A stretch of 64,000 nt of DNA from Chryseobacterium capnotolerans (GCF_021278965.1 NZ_CP065589.1:2733001-2797000), one strand, 5' to 3'; counted from the stretch's first letter, positions 53,565 to 63,214 are shown. Program-made: numbers and translations. The notes: generated from the letters alone by a model not told the origin.

Positions 53565-54620
53565 TTATTTAACCTTAGGATAAAGTTTATTTTTCAGATT
53601 GATAAAATAATTTTCAGATTCTTTGAAATTGTTGGTTTTCATAAATTTAAGAACTACATTCAGATAAGATTCTGAAGGGATAAATTCTGAGCCCATTTTT
53701 TCAGAAAACTTTTTATATTCTGTATCCAGCAATCCCGGATTCTTTGCAAGCTGCTTAATATCTGTTCTAAAACCTTTGAATATGAATTTCAAGCCCTCAT
53801 AATTTCCAGGATAAGAAACCGTTCCATGGGTTTCCTCTTCAAAAAAACGATGTTGATAATTTAAGGTTCCATTTTTTTCTACAATTTCTTTAAACTTTTC
53901 AATAGCCTGAGTCATGTCAGAGTTCCAGTTTTTCTGTTGTTCTTCATTGTCAGCCTGAGAAACGTATAAAGATTTGTGAGCAGGAAACTTTTTATTCTTT
54001 TCCAGATAATCATTTGTTCTTGAGATCGTTACTTCATGATCCCACCACAAACTCGGATCGTTGGCCACATAAGCATTAAAATATTCCGGGTGAGACAAAA
54101 AAGTATTGATGGCAAAAAGACCACCAAATGAATGTCCCACCAAAACAGAATAGTCCTGAGTTCTATAATTTTTACTGATAAAAGGCTTCAGTTCCTCTTG
54201 CAGGAATTTCACAAAATTCTCACTTCCGCCACTATCTGCAAAAAGAGTTACCGCAGGATTTACAGGGCTTTTCTTTTGTGATTTTGTAGGAGTAAGATCT
54301 CTTGTGCGTTCTGTATTTTTAACTCCAACAACAATACATTCCGGAATGTCAGCGTAAGGAGTTCTGGCGATAAAATCCGTTAGACCTGTATAATATTCAA
54401 AATTGATTTCACCATCTAAAAGATAGATGACCGGATATTTAGCGGGATTAATAGCTGTATCATTGTATGTTTTAGGGAGATGAACCCAAACTTCTCTGTT
54501 TTCATTCAAAACCTTTGAAAATAGAGTTTGCTTCTCTCCTATCGTAATTTTTTCCTGAGCTTTCCCGAATGTGAAGACTGAAAATAGAGAGAGATATAAA
54601 ATTTTAAACCAATTGTTCAT
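53565..54620 (-). CDS. Secreted esterase of the IroE/Fes-like family
   Basis: This 351-residue protein has a signal peptide ('FKILYLSLFSVFTFGKAQE') and an alpha/beta hydrolase domain with the nucleophile in 'DYSVLVGHSFGGLFAINTFL'. Further marks are 'KYPVIYLLDGEINFEYYTG', 'IVVGVKNTERTRDLTPTKS' and a likely catalytic His in 'EETHGTVSYPGNYEGLKFIF'. This pattern is that of putative esterases including siderophore hydrolases such as IroE. It is downstream of a PepSY membrane protein (17-base overlap) and a TonB siderophore receptor, so it probably hydrolyses ferric siderophores to free iron. The C-terminal 80 residues are a helical extension. Confidence 0.8.
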   Translation of the reverse strand: MNNWFKILYLSLFSVFTFGKAQEKITIGEKQTLFSKVLNENREVWVHLPKTYNDTAINPAKYPVIYLLDGEINFEYYTGLTDFIARTPYADIPECIVVGVKNTERTRDLTPTKSQKKSPVNPAVTLFADSGGSENFVKFLQEELKPFISKNYRTQDYSVLVGHSFGGLFAINTFLSHPEYFNAYVANDPSLWWDHEVTISRTNDYLEKNKKFPAHKSLYVSQADNEEQQKNWNSDMTQAIEKFKEIVEKNGTLNYQHRFFEEETHGTVSYPGNYEGLKFIFKGFRTDIKQLAKNPGLLDTEYKKFSEKMGSEFIPSESYLNVVLKFMKTNNFKESENYFINLKNKLYPKVK

Positions 54621-55878
54621 GATGTGATTCTTTTCTATGTTGATGAATATTTTTAACTTCTTTTCCTTTTTTTCCTGATTTATTCCTTCTTCCCCACCAG
54701 ATCAGAAATCCTGTCACCGGAAGACTGGTACAAATAATTCCAATAACGAATGTGAATATTTTTCCAAACATTCCGCCCCAATATCCTACATGCAGATCAA
54801 AGTTCATATGTTCAATCACTTCATGCATCAAAACTTCTTCCGGATAATTAATTTCATCTCCTGTATATTTATTGACTTCTTTACTTTTCCCATCAACAAT
54901 ACTTTTTAAGCCAATAAATTTGGCTGCCATCACATTGTAAACCGTTGTGGAGTCTTTACGTGGCACACTCATTCTTACCTGTTGAGCCTGTGGAAGTTCT
55001 TTAAAACTTCTGTCTATAAAATCCGTAAAAGACAATGCTTTTTTATCAGGATCATACTTCGGATCATATTGTTCTGCAATCTTATGGGCATCAGGAGCTC
55101 CTCCAAAAGCAATTTGGGTAAGATCAGTCAAAATCTTGTAAGCCATAATCAATCCAGTAATGGTAATAAATACAGCTGGCAACAATGAATAAAACCCGAA
55201 AACATTATGAAAATCGTAATTCTTTCTTCGCCATTTGGTTCCTGATTTAATCTTAAATGCTGTGGTTCTTGTTGTTTTGTTCCATTTTTTGGGCCACCAG
55301 AGAATAAGACCACCGATTAACTGAATGAAAAATATAATAGAGGCAACTCCTACTACCGTTTTCCCGAATTTACCTGCCAGTAGTTGAGCATGAATGTGAG
55401 CTACCACATAGAAAAATTCATAGCTTTTTGTAGAGCCTATTACTTTTCCGGTATAAGGATCAAGATAATGATAGGCAAAAACGCCTCTTGGACCTCTTCC
55501 CTTGCTTTTAGGTTTTTCTGCTTTTTCAGCGTTTTTATCTTTGGGCGGCTTGGTAGCTGAAGCTACACGGAAAGTTCTGTCTGCCTCCCTGTAAGTATCA
55601 AAGTAAAAGGCTTTTCTGTCCGGAACCTGCTGATGAAACTTCACCAATAATTCTTCAGGAGTCATTTTTTTGGCATGAGCCGAAGCCTGAACATATTTTG
55701 CACTTCCGGCACAAAGATCTACAATCTCGTCACAAAACACGAAAACCGTTCCGGAAAGCGTAACGGTAAGTACAATAATCCCGGAAACAAGTCCGAGCCA
55801 GAGATGCAGCCATCCTGTAATTCTTTTGGTTAGGGATTTCCCCTGCTTTTTCTTGGGGTTCGTTTTTTTATTCTCCAT
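54604..55878 (-). CDS. PepSY-associated TM-helix protein (iron-regulated reductase type)
   Basis: Taking the Met at 55878 (MENKKTNPKKKQGKSLTK), the protein is about 424 residues. An in-frame ATG at 55932 lies inside repeat-like DNA and is unlikely. Four membrane segments fit PepSY_TM proteins: 'WLHLWLGLVSGIIVLTVTLSG', 'VVGVASIIFFIQLIGGLILWW', 'VFGFYSLLPAVFITITGLIMA' and 'FTFVIGIICTSLPVTGFLIWWG'. Conserved His residues lie in 'HLWLG', 'HIHAQLL', 'HNVFG' and 'HMNFDLHVG' and probably bind haem. Such proteins reduce ferric siderophores at the inner membrane. It sits between the siderophore receptor and the esterase. Confidence 0.87.
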   Translation of the reverse strand: MENKKTNPKKKQGKSLTKRITGWLHLWLGLVSGIIVLTVTLSGTVFVFCDEIVDLCAGSAKYVQASAHAKKMTPEELLVKFHQQVPDRKAFYFDTYREADRTFRVASATKPPKDKNAEKAEKPKSKGRGPRGVFAYHYLDPYTGKVIGSTKSYEFFYVVAHIHAQLLAGKFGKTVVGVASIIFFIQLIGGLILWWPKKWNKTTRTTAFKIKSGTKWRRKNYDFHNVFGFYSLLPAVFITITGLIMAYKILTDLTQIAFGGAPDAHKIAEQYDPKYDPDKKALSFTDFIDRSFKELPQAQQVRMSVPRKDSTTVYNVMAAKFIGLKSIVDGKSKEVNKYTGDEINYPEEVLMHEVIEHMNFDLHVGYWGGMFGKIFTFVIGIICTSLPVTGFLIWWGRRNKSGKKGKEVKNIHQHRKESHHEQLV

Positions 55879-55918
55879 ATCTGAAAGGATTGTCTTTAGT
55901 TTGTTTTTTGATGGAAAG

Positions 55919-56145
55919 CGCAAAGGCTCCAAGATTCTTCAACAGGTTTGTGCGATAAGGCGCAAGGATTTCTATCTTCGATAAAATTCTAGGCATTATT
56001 TTATTTCTCGCAGGTTTCACAGATTATACAGCTGTTTGAAAAACAAATGGTATCCTCTATAAAATTTGTAAAAATCAATATACCGATGGGCTATTTGCTG
56101 TTGAAAATCTTTGATTTTCTGGCGCCGTTGCGCTATTCCAATCAA
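55919..56145. repeat. MITE-like element with GCGCAAAGG-type inverted ends
   Basis: GCGCAAAGGCTCCAAG at the left and the complement of CTGGCGCCGTTGCGCTATTCC at the right are imperfect inverted repeats. The right half shares AATCTTTGATTTTCTGGCGCC-like sequence with 42691-42725. This suggests a dispersed element present twice in the window. It lies between the receptor and the PepSY gene. Confidence 0.4.
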
Positions 56146-56186
56146 CTTTAAGTTTGAGACAACTTGTTTTTGTTTTTAAAAGGTTA

Positions 56187-58358
56187 TTAGAATTTAAATG
56201 CGAAATTGGCCAGGAACTCTCTTGGTTTTTGTGGCTGTCCGTAGAAATTCCAATAGGTTTGATTCAATGCATTATTCATCTTCACTCCTATTCTATACTT
56301 TTTCTTGTCATAGAAAACCGTTGCTCCTACTGTGGTATAAGATGGCGCCAGGAAATGGTTTGTAATATTGATGTAGGTTTTATCTACAAAATTGAATCCA
56401 GCTCCGAAACCAAGTCCTTCATAAGTTCCATCCATGATTTTGTAACTCGTCCATAAATTGGCTACGTGTTTAGGCGCCCATGCCACTCTCTTTCCGGCAT
56501 CTTTACTTCTGTCATCATAGCGGTTATCATTGAACCCATATCCTCCTACGATATTCCATCCTTTTACCGGGTTGATCACGATATCCATTTCAAATCCCTG
56601 ATTTTTAATATTACCATCCTGTCTGCTTCCCAGGCCTCCCGGATCAGCAATTACTCTATTCTTAACCCTCATATTATAATAAGAAATGGTAGATAATAGT
56701 TTTTTACCAAACAGATCTAATTTGAACCCGGCCTCAAACTGGTTTCCTTGCTCAGGGTCCCATTTGGTAAGAACACCATCCTGATTAGGTCCCGGAGCAA
56801 TATTTTTAAACCCGTTCACATAGTTGGCAAAGAATGAAATTTCATCTTTTTTAATTTCATATACCAAGCCAAATTTTGGAGAGAATTGAGTCTGGCTGTA
56901 TCCTTCTGTTCCGGATACTCCATTTCTTTTAATATCTTCATTTTTGTAATGGTCCATTCTTAAACTTGCCATTACAAGAAGGTTATCGGTAACATTTAAT
57001 ACATTGGAAACATAAGCACTGTATGTACTGTATTGAGCAATCTCATATTTTGTAGCGGTTCTTGGAAGCTTTTTAACAACATCACGTGATATAGGAGTCC
57101 AATCGGAAGTGTCATTTAATGTAACAATATCATTTCCTTTTTCAGTTCCATAATTTTCCCCGATTACTCCATTTAAAGGATAAGGAGCAAATGCTGAATT
57201 TGTGTTTTTACCCACAGTAAAAACAGGATATTGGTTTTTACTGCTCTGTTGGAAATAATCCAAACCAACGACTAATCGGTTTCTAAGATTTCCGATTTTA
57301 AAATCTCCGATAAAATTCTGCTGAATATTGTCTGTTGTGATTTTATAATTATCAAAAGGACGGATACTTCGGCTTACCCTATTGTTATCCATATAGTTTA
57401 ATACCAGAAATATAGATTCTTTTTCATTGGCTTCACCTCTTTGATAGGATGTTCTGGAAGTCCATTGGTCATTGAATTTATGGGTAACTTCGGCCATCGT
57501 TACAAAATTGGTTCTCTTCGATCCAACATCATTACTGGTAAATGACCTGCCATGAATGGCTTCAAGGTCTTTCATAGAGTGATAGGTCAATTTTTCAGAC
57601 TGTCTCACATAGGCATTCAGTGTTTTTTCCGGTGCATGGAATTCTGTATCTAAGGTTACTGTAGTTTTGTCACTTACTTTATAAAGAATACTTCCTGAGA
57701 AAAACACTCCTTTGCTATATCCAGCATCCTGGAAAGAATCCTGAGAATAAGCGGCTACATTGAATCTTGCCAATGCTGTTTTTTCTTTATTCAACGGAGT
57801 ATTTACATCTGCGGTGATCCTGTTCATTCCCCAGCTTCCGGTAGTATAATTAATGATTCCTCCAAAGTTTTCCTGCGGCTTTTTCGTCACAACATTCACC
57901 ACTCCCCCATAATTAGCCAAAGTACCACCGAACAATGTTCCTGATGGCCCTTTGATGACTTCTACTCTTTCAATATTAGCAATTTCCGATTGTACTCTTG
58001 GATTTTGGATCAATCCGTTTCTGAAACTGGCGTTGGAACTGAATCCTCTCAGGAAAATATCATTCCCGCTATCGTTGACACTATTACTCACGACAACTCC
58101 AGGAACTGACGCCATTGCCGTATTGAAATCTGTGGCATTCATTTCACTGATAATCTCTTTTGGAACAAGATTGTAAACTGTGGGATTTTCAAGGTTTTCT
58201 AACGGTAGCCTTGCTACTGATTCTGATTTTTTGGTCCTGTAATTCTGGGTTCCCTGAAGGGATACTGATTGGATCTCAGCTACTTTAAGCGTATCACTTT
58301 CCTGTGCACTCAGCATGGTCACTGCTAATAATGATGCAGAAATAATAATTTTTTTCAT
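56187..58358 (-). CDS. TonB-dependent siderophore receptor
   Basis: This 723-residue outer-membrane receptor has a signal peptide ('IIISASLLAVTMLSAQES'). A siderophore-type plug at about residues 45-160 ('FNTAMASVPGVVVSNSVNDSGND', 'FLRGFSSNASFRNGL', 'VEVIKGPSGTLFGGTLANYGGVVNVVTKKP') is followed by a 22-strand barrel ending 'REFLANFAFKF' with the C-terminal Phe. Unlike the receptor at 2785, it lacks a carboxypeptidase-like extension. It is followed by PepSY and esterase genes on the same strand, making a ferric-siderophore uptake and release module. Iron control through Fur is expected, but I did not find a clear Fur box. Confidence 0.93.
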   Translation of the reverse strand: MKKIIISASLLAVTMLSAQESDTLKVAEIQSVSLQGTQNYRTKKSESVARLPLENLENPTVYNLVPKEIISEMNATDFNTAMASVPGVVVSNSVNDSGNDIFLRGFSSNASFRNGLIQNPRVQSEIANIERVEVIKGPSGTLFGGTLANYGGVVNVVTKKPQENFGGIINYTTGSWGMNRITADVNTPLNKEKTALARFNVAAYSQDSFQDAGYSKGVFFSGSILYKVSDKTTVTLDTEFHAPEKTLNAYVRQSEKLTYHSMKDLEAIHGRSFTSNDVGSKRTNFVTMAEVTHKFNDQWTSRTSYQRGEANEKESIFLVLNYMDNNRVSRSIRPFDNYKITTDNIQQNFIGDFKIGNLRNRLVVGLDYFQQSSKNQYPVFTVGKNTNSAFAPYPLNGVIGENYGTEKGNDIVTLNDTSDWTPISRDVVKKLPRTATKYEIAQYSTYSAYVSNVLNVTDNLLVMASLRMDHYKNEDIKRNGVSGTEGYSQTQFSPKFGLVYEIKKDEISFFANYVNGFKNIAPGPNQDGVLTKWDPEQGNQFEAGFKLDLFGKKLLSTISYYNMRVKNRVIADPGGLGSRQDGNIKNQGFEMDIVINPVKGWNIVGGYGFNDNRYDDRSKDAGKRVAWAPKHVANLWTSYKIMDGTYEGLGFGAGFNFVDKTYINITNHFLAPSYTTVGATVFYDKKKYRIGVKMNNALNQTYWNFYGQPQKPREFLANFAFKF

Positions 58359-58463
58359 TTTTATAATTAAGCTTAGTCGCGCTAAATTACTTTATTTTTA
58401 TTAATTCTAAATAAAAACATGATGGAAATCATAAAATTAATCTTTTGTAAAAGACCATAAATA

Positions 58464-58491
58464 AAGGGTTCCTGACAATCCAGAAACCCTT
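58464..58491 (-). terminator. Terminator between the small-protein pair and the receptor gene
   Basis: AAGGGTTCCTG pairs with CAGAAACCCTT with one mismatch around a 6-base loop. It ends transcription from the pair at 58531-59253. Confidence 0.65.
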
Positions 58492-58530
58492 ACCATATTT
58501 TCGGATGATATTTTCATCCTGTATTTTATT

Positions 58531-58728
58531 TTAATTTAAACTAATCTTATTGTTTTGCTTACCCAATTCAAAGTCTAGTTTTTTTACTTTATCTTCAAGC
58601 TCAATTTCGTCTATAACTTCCCTATTTTTTAGCCATAGATAGTTGTTATGCTGTTGTTTTATATTAATTTTAGATTCATAAAGCTCAATACTTTGGGTAT
58701 TAAAAAAATTAGTTTGTGATAATCTCAT
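58531..58728 (-). CDS. Small hypothetical protein
   Basis: This 65-residue, charged, probably helical protein ('LWLKNREVIDEIELEDKVKKLDFELGKQ') has no signal or membrane segment. I do not recognise it. It starts 30 bases after the 164-residue gene upstream on the same strand, so the two may be co-transcribed, and a terminator follows. It may be a real small gene, but support is limited to spacing and codon pattern. Confidence 0.45.
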   Translation of the reverse strand: MRLSQTNFFNTQSIELYESKINIKQQHNNYLWLKNREVIDEIELEDKVKKLDFELGKQNNKISLN

Positions 58729-58758
58729 CGTAAAATAATAGATACGGATAGCTATGCT

Positions 58759-59253
58759 CTATACAACAACCATCATAGACATATAATAATTGGCGCAGTG
58801 TATCGAAGTCAATAATAAGATGTCTTTATTGGAATATTTCTCAAAATCATTGGAAGTAGTGATCTGATATTCATAATTCAGAAGGTTCCACTTAAATTGA
58901 GGTTTCATGACTAAGAGCTCAGTTCCCATTTTATCAGTAAGCACAAATGAATCTTTAAATACGCCCCTGTGCTTACATACAAAACTTTCTTTTTCCCCAT
59001 CAAAATAAGTCTGTACTATGATTTCACCATTCCAATTCATTCTGAATTTTAAAAGGACCTTTTCATTATCTTTCAACTCAATGGTAGTTCCCCAAAAACC
59101 TTTTGGCTCAATCTGATAGTGCTGATGATCTGCAGTTTCAATTTCGGCATTAAATGTAAACCAACTTTTATAAATAAGTTTTCCCGTCAATTGATTGTCT
59201 TTTATGATTTCAAAAGATAAAGAACTGTTTGATTTTGCAAGATATTCTGCCAT
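58759..59253 (-). CDS. Hypothetical LURP-one/tubby-like protein
   Basis: This 164-residue beta-rich protein ('LSFEIIKDNQLTGKLIYKSWFTFNAEIETADHQHYQIEPKGFWG') ends in a hydrophobic helix ('ANYYMSMMVVV'). The alternating strands with 'KVLLKFRMNWNGEIIVQTYF' and 'GTELLVMKPQFKW' recall the LURP-one/tubby C-terminal-like fold found in bacteria, but the match is loose. It is cytoplasmic by appearance. Role unknown. Confidence 0.6.
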   Translation of the reverse strand: MAEYLAKSNSSLSFEIIKDNQLTGKLIYKSWFTFNAEIETADHQHYQIEPKGFWGTTIELKDNEKVLLKFRMNWNGEIIVQTYFDGEKESFVCKHRGVFKDSFVLTDKMGTELLVMKPQFKWNLLNYEYQITTSNDFEKYSNKDILLLTSIHCANYYMSMMVVV

Positions 59254-59639
59254 GGTTCTATTTTGTTTGGTGGAAATTTTATTAGTTTTTAAATCGCATT
59301 AACAGCTTGAATTTTAACGCTCTAATTTATAAATAAATTGGCAAAAAAGGAATCTAAATTTAAAACCCGTTTTTTCCGGCCCTCTTTTAAAGAAATAAGA
59401 TAAGATTCAGAAAAATTCTGATAGCTCCCGCTTCTTTTTCATCAAAATTTCAATAAAGAAAAATGAAAAGATTCTTATCTAAACATTTTTATAAGCAGCC
59501 TCATTAAAAAGAATACACTTATCTGATTTACAGATATTTAAAACATCGACCACCTTATAAGATGGAGCACAAGAGTCAAATATCACTTGTATTTTTGTCT
59601 CATTAACCTTGAAGAATTAATCCATCAAAATTAAAACAT
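59254..59639. other. AT-rich intergenic region between divergent genes
   Basis: This 386-base gap holds promoters for the 59253 gene (minus) and the esterase gene at 59640 (plus). TATTTTTG at 59590-59597 could be a -7 box for the latter. I see no gene, RNA or strong hairpin. Confidence 0.4.
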
Positions 59640-60431
59640 ATGAACAAATATTGTATTGCTTATTTAAGCCTATTATTGTTTTTAACGGCTTGCCGGGAGG
59701 ACGAATTTAATAAAGAATATGTAAGAGATTTTATGCTCAGCTCAGCAATTAACGGAAGTAATTATCATATAAAAGTCGCAGTTCCTAAAAACTATCCTTC
59801 TGCTTCGGAATATAAAACCATTTATGTTCTGGATTCAAAATGGGATTTTGATTTTGTAGCAAGGGAGGTACAAAAACAATCTGAGAATTTTCATCGTGAT
59901 GATGTTCTTGTTGTAGGAATCGGATGGGGTAATGACCGGCTGGATGATTACCTTCCTGTTCCTTTTAAAAACGGAAAAGGCCAAGCTGATGAATTTGCAA
60001 AGGTTATTAATGATGAATTGATCCCAAAGTTAGAAAAGGATTTTCATGCTGCTGATTCCAGAGAAGAACGGGTAATTCTGGGACATTCTGCTGGGGGCTT
60101 ATTCGGAGTATATTGTTTTACCAATTATCCTGACATTTTTGGCAACTATCTTTGTTTGAGCCCTTCGCTTTGGATAGGAGATCAGGTTGTTATGAGCCAT
60201 GAAAAACAAAACAGAATCGCGAATCAAACCCGAAATGGCAGATTCTTTCTAGCCGTGGGTGAACTTGAAGAATCTGGAATGAGGCCTCCTATAGAAGCAC
60301 TCCGACAGATCCTTTCCCAACATTATAAAGGCTTCGCTCAAGAATACAACATGGCTAAGGGACTGGATCACTTAGGTTCTAAAAAGCCCAATATCCAAAA
60401 GGCTGTCTCTTTTTATTTTAAACAATTTTAA
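59640..60431 (+). CDS. Lipoprotein esterase (putative alpha/beta hydrolase)
   Basis: This is a 263-residue lipoprotein with the lipobox 'LLLFLTACREDE'. The hydrolase fold carries the nucleophile in 'ERVILGHSAGGLFGVYCF', an acidic-rich 'DDVLVVGIGWGNDRLDDYLPVPF' loop, and a probable catalytic His in 'AKGLDHLGSKKP'. It belongs to the same broad putative-esterase family as the protein at 53565. It is followed after 8 bases by a beta-barrel-like gene and then an AraC-type regulator. Substrate unknown. Confidence 0.8.
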   Translation: MNKYCIAYLSLLLFLTACREDEFNKEYVRDFMLSSAINGSNYHIKVAVPKNYPSASEYKTIYVLDSKWDFDFVAREVQKQSENFHRDDVLVVGIGWGNDRLDDYLPVPFKNGKGQADEFAKVINDELIPKLEKDFHAADSREERVILGHSAGGLFGVYCFTNYPDIFGNYLCLSPSLWIGDQVVMSHEKQNRIANQTRNGRFFLAVGELEESGMRPPIEALRQILSQHYKGFAQEYNMAKGLDHLGSKKPNIQKAVSFYFKQF

Positions 60432-60439
60432 TACTTTTT

Positions 60440-61009
60440 ATGCGTTTGCTATTTATTTTTCTTTTGAGTATGGCCTCATCTGTACAGGCTCAGGATTCTG
60501 TACAACAAAAAGCGGCTCTTGAAATAAAACCTGCTATCGGAGTGACAGGAACACCAATAAAACCTACTCTATCGGTAATGGTTCTCCATTCTCTTGATCA
60601 TAGATTTTCAATTGCCTCACACTCCCTGCTCAGTGTTTTGCTATTCGAAAATACTCCTGAATATATCAAAACCAATTATAATTACTCATTATCACAAAAA
60701 TTGGGTATAGGATATTCTCTGTATGGAAAAAGGGGAAAAGCAAGACATACTTTGTTTGCTCTGGGAGGTATCAGGCATATTGCCTTTAAAGAAACCATGG
60801 ACAACCCTGATCTGGATAAAATAACAGTAAGTACCCGCAGTACAGTCGCAGATTATGGTCTGATGTATGAGTTTTCATTGGGAAAAAAAAGATATACATT
60901 TGATACAAGACTTTACTGTCCATTGAGCCCCATTCAATATTATCCTCAGGGAACTTTAACAAATCTGGTGTATTTTGAAATAGGGATAGGTATTAAACTG
61001 TACCGATAG
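60440..61009 (+). CDS. Hypothetical outer-membrane beta-barrel-like protein
   Basis: This 189-residue protein has a signal peptide ('LFIFLLSMASSVQAQD'). The mature part is rich in alternating strands with aromatic ends ('YSLSQKLGIGYSLYGKRGKARHTLFALGGIRHIAF', 'LMYEFSLGKKRYTFDTRLYCPL', 'YFEIGIGIKLYR'), as in small outer-membrane barrels. It begins 8 bases after the esterase stop and is probably co-transcribed. No family name is secure. Confidence 0.65.
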   Translation: MRLLFIFLLSMASSVQAQDSVQQKAALEIKPAIGVTGTPIKPTLSVMVLHSLDHRFSIASHSLLSVLLFENTPEYIKTNYNYSLSQKLGIGYSLYGKRGKARHTLFALGGIRHIAFKETMDNPDLDKITVSTRSTVADYGLMYEFSLGKKRYTFDTRLYCPLSPIQYYPQGTLTNLVYFEIGIGIKLYR

Positions 61010-61118
61010 AAAACAGATCAATGACAATCTCCGGAAATGAACTCCAATGAGCCATATATCAAAAAAAGATGATGACAACCTTTTATTTGCTATTTTTACT
61101 TTTTGATTTGTTATAATA

Positions 61119-62273
61119 ATGGCAACAGGCTGGCAACTTATTTACGTAGCTGGGATTTCGATATCGCTTTTTCTTTTCATCATGTTGATTAGTAAGCGGA
61201 AAAAAACCAGTGCCGACAAGATTCTGAGCATCTGGTTCTTTTTTGCCCTGGTACATTTGATCTTTATTGCTTGGTATGCTTCAGAATTGGCTTATAAAAT
61301 TCCGGCTCTTGTGGGATGGGAATTACCGCTGCCATTCCTTCATGGTCCTTTTTTATATCTGTATATTTTGTTTCTGAGCGGCCAGCAGCGCTATAAGGGA
61401 TTGTATTTACTTCATTTTATTCCTGCTGTATTGGTGGCTGCAATATTGGCGTTTGTTCTTCCGGAAGTACATTCAAGTACCTCAGTATTATCAGCTTTTA
61501 CTCCTCTATTTCATGGAATGGTTATCAGTATTATGATTTCAGGTGTTGTTTATGTAATACTATCACTGATACTCCTTAGCAGGCATCAGCGGAATATTGT
61601 AGGACAATTCTCTAATACAGACAAGATTACCCTTAACTGGATGCGGTATCTTATCTCTGGAATAGGGGTGATCTGGATTGTAGTGATTTTTATACAATCG
61701 GCACAAGCTCTGTATATTGCAGTTGCATTATTCATCTTCTTTATTGGGTATTTTGGCATCCGTCAGACTGGTATTTTTTCAAATTCATTCTCACCCCATG
61801 AAATACTTCTTCCGGCAACGCTTGAAACACCTGCTCAGTCAGAAGAAGCTGATCTTATTACAGAAACGACTGATCATATAAAGTATGAAAAAACAAAAGT
61901 GGATGAAAACAAAGCCTCTGAAATTCAAGCTAAATTGCAGGTTTTAATGAAAGAAGAGGAGTGTTATAAAGACCCTGAACTCACTTTAGGAGACCTAGCC
62001 GGGATGTTGAATATTGCACCGGGAGTTATTTCCCAGGTTATCAATTCAAAGGAAGAGAAAAATTTTTATGATTACGTTAATACTCTCAGGGTAGAAGCTT
62101 TCAAACAATTACTATTGGAGCCGGAAAGCCGGCAATATACCCTTTTAGCTCTGGCTTTTGAGTGTGGATTCAATTCTAAAACCAGTTTTAACCGAAATTT
62201 TAAAAAAATCACAGGTATCTCTCCCAGTGCTTATGCCAAGAGTCTGAAGGTAGAGGTCGCATCCGGGGATTAA
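61119..62273 (+). CDS. Membrane-anchored AraC-family regulator
   Basis: This 384-residue protein has about seven membrane segments in residues 1-220 ('QLIYVAGISISLFLFIMLI', 'LSIWFFFALVHLIFIAW', 'IAVALFIFFIGYFGIRQTG'). A C-terminal AraC double helix-turn-helix follows at about 285-375 ('LTLGDLAGMLNIAPGVISQVINSKEEKNFYDYVNTLRVEAFKQ', 'YTLLALAFECGFNSKTSFNRNFKKITGISPS'). Such membrane-bound AraC proteins are common in Flavobacteriia and probably sense an envelope signal directly. It is downstream of the esterase and barrel-like genes and may regulate them. Confidence 0.85.
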   Translation: MATGWQLIYVAGISISLFLFIMLISKRKKTSADKILSIWFFFALVHLIFIAWYASELAYKIPALVGWELPLPFLHGPFLYLYILFLSGQQRYKGLYLLHFIPAVLVAAILAFVLPEVHSSTSVLSAFTPLFHGMVISIMISGVVYVILSLILLSRHQRNIVGQFSNTDKITLNWMRYLISGIGVIWIVVIFIQSAQALYIAVALFIFFIGYFGIRQTGIFSNSFSPHEILLPATLETPAQSEEADLITETTDHIKYEKTKVDENKASEIQAKLQVLMKEEECYKDPELTLGDLAGMLNIAPGVISQVINSKEEKNFYDYVNTLRVEAFKQLLLEPESRQYTLLALAFECGFNSKTSFNRNFKKITGISPSAYAKSLKVEVASGD

Positions 62274-62389
62274 CCAGATCATTTAAATTCTTTGATAAAA
62301 ATTAAAGCCCAAATTTAATGATTGGTAATGCTATTTTCTATTTGCTGCTGGAGATTCATACTCTTGAGATGACTTTTCTCTATTCTCTT

Positions 62390-63214
62390 TTACTTATGTT
62401 TTCCAAATAACCATTTGGGTATTTCTTCCGTTAATAAGAAAGGAATAACAATATTATTATGATTGAGCTGGGTGAAGGTAGTGAAAGTTAAGTTTGGATT
62501 TGAAGGCATTTTCTTGAATAATTCAACACTCCCATTATAAGGGTTCTCGTTGTCCTTTTGTCCATGGATCAGCCAGATATTTTTCCTGTTTATTTTTGAT
62601 ATGTTTGAAAAGTCCGGAACAGCGGCTATAGATACCATCGTAGCAAACACATCAGGTTTAAGACTTAAAAGGTTCTGTGCTGTTGAAGCTCCCATGGAAT
62701 AGCCTATCAGGTAAATTCTGTCTTTGTCAATATTGGGATATTCTTTTTCTACATTTTTGATCAATTCAAGCACTGCATTAGCTTCATCTGACGGTTTCGC
62801 CATTTGAATATCTCCTGCAGCGCTTTCATAATTGGAAGAACGTTTGCTGAATTGTGGTGCTATGACGTAGCATGGATATTTACTGTAAATATCTTCTCTC
62901 AGCCAGATTCTGGCCAATGGTTCCAGTTGATTCTCATTATCCGTTCCAATTCTGGTTGAATTATGAAAAGTAATCACCAGTGGAAGTTTTTTCTTAGCCG
63001 AATTATTTTTTGGAGTTAAAAGCCTGTAAGGGATTTGTAAATTATCTTGTGAGAATATCTTTTTCTGGAAAAGTTTGGCATTAAGGTCATTTACTATTTT
63101 TCGATTGTTGACAAACATCAAGGTATCCACTTTGTCATCCCGAAATTCTTTTTTTTGAGCAAAGATTGGATTTGCACTAAAAATTAAGATAGACCACAAA
63201 ATATAGGTTTTCAT
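62390..63214 (-). CDS. Secreted alpha/beta hydrolase (PHB depolymerase/feruloyl esterase-like)
   Basis: Taking the Met at 63214 (MKTYILWSILIFSANPIFAQ), the protein is about 274 residues with a signal peptide. A frame from 63235 adds seven residues of no clear use. The hydrolase shows 'KKLPLVITFHNSTRIGTDNENQLEPLARIWL' (oxyanion side), the nucleophile in 'DRIYLIGYSMGASTAQNLLSL', an Asp in 'IHGQKDNENPYNG' and a His in 'TQLNHNNIVIP'. This is the PHB depolymerase/feruloyl-esterase-like layout. The substrate is unknown. Confidence 0.82.
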   Translation of the reverse strand: MKTYILWSILIFSANPIFAQKKEFRDDKVDTLMFVNNRKIVNDLNAKLFQKKIFSQDNLQIPYRLLTPKNNSAKKKLPLVITFHNSTRIGTDNENQLEPLARIWLREDIYSKYPCYVIAPQFSKRSSNYESAAGDIQMAKPSDEANAVLELIKNVEKEYPNIDKDRIYLIGYSMGASTAQNLLSLKPDVFATMVSIAAVPDFSNISKINRKNIWLIHGQKDNENPYNGSVELFKKMPSNPNLTFTTFTQLNHNNIVIPFLLTEEIPKWLFGKHK

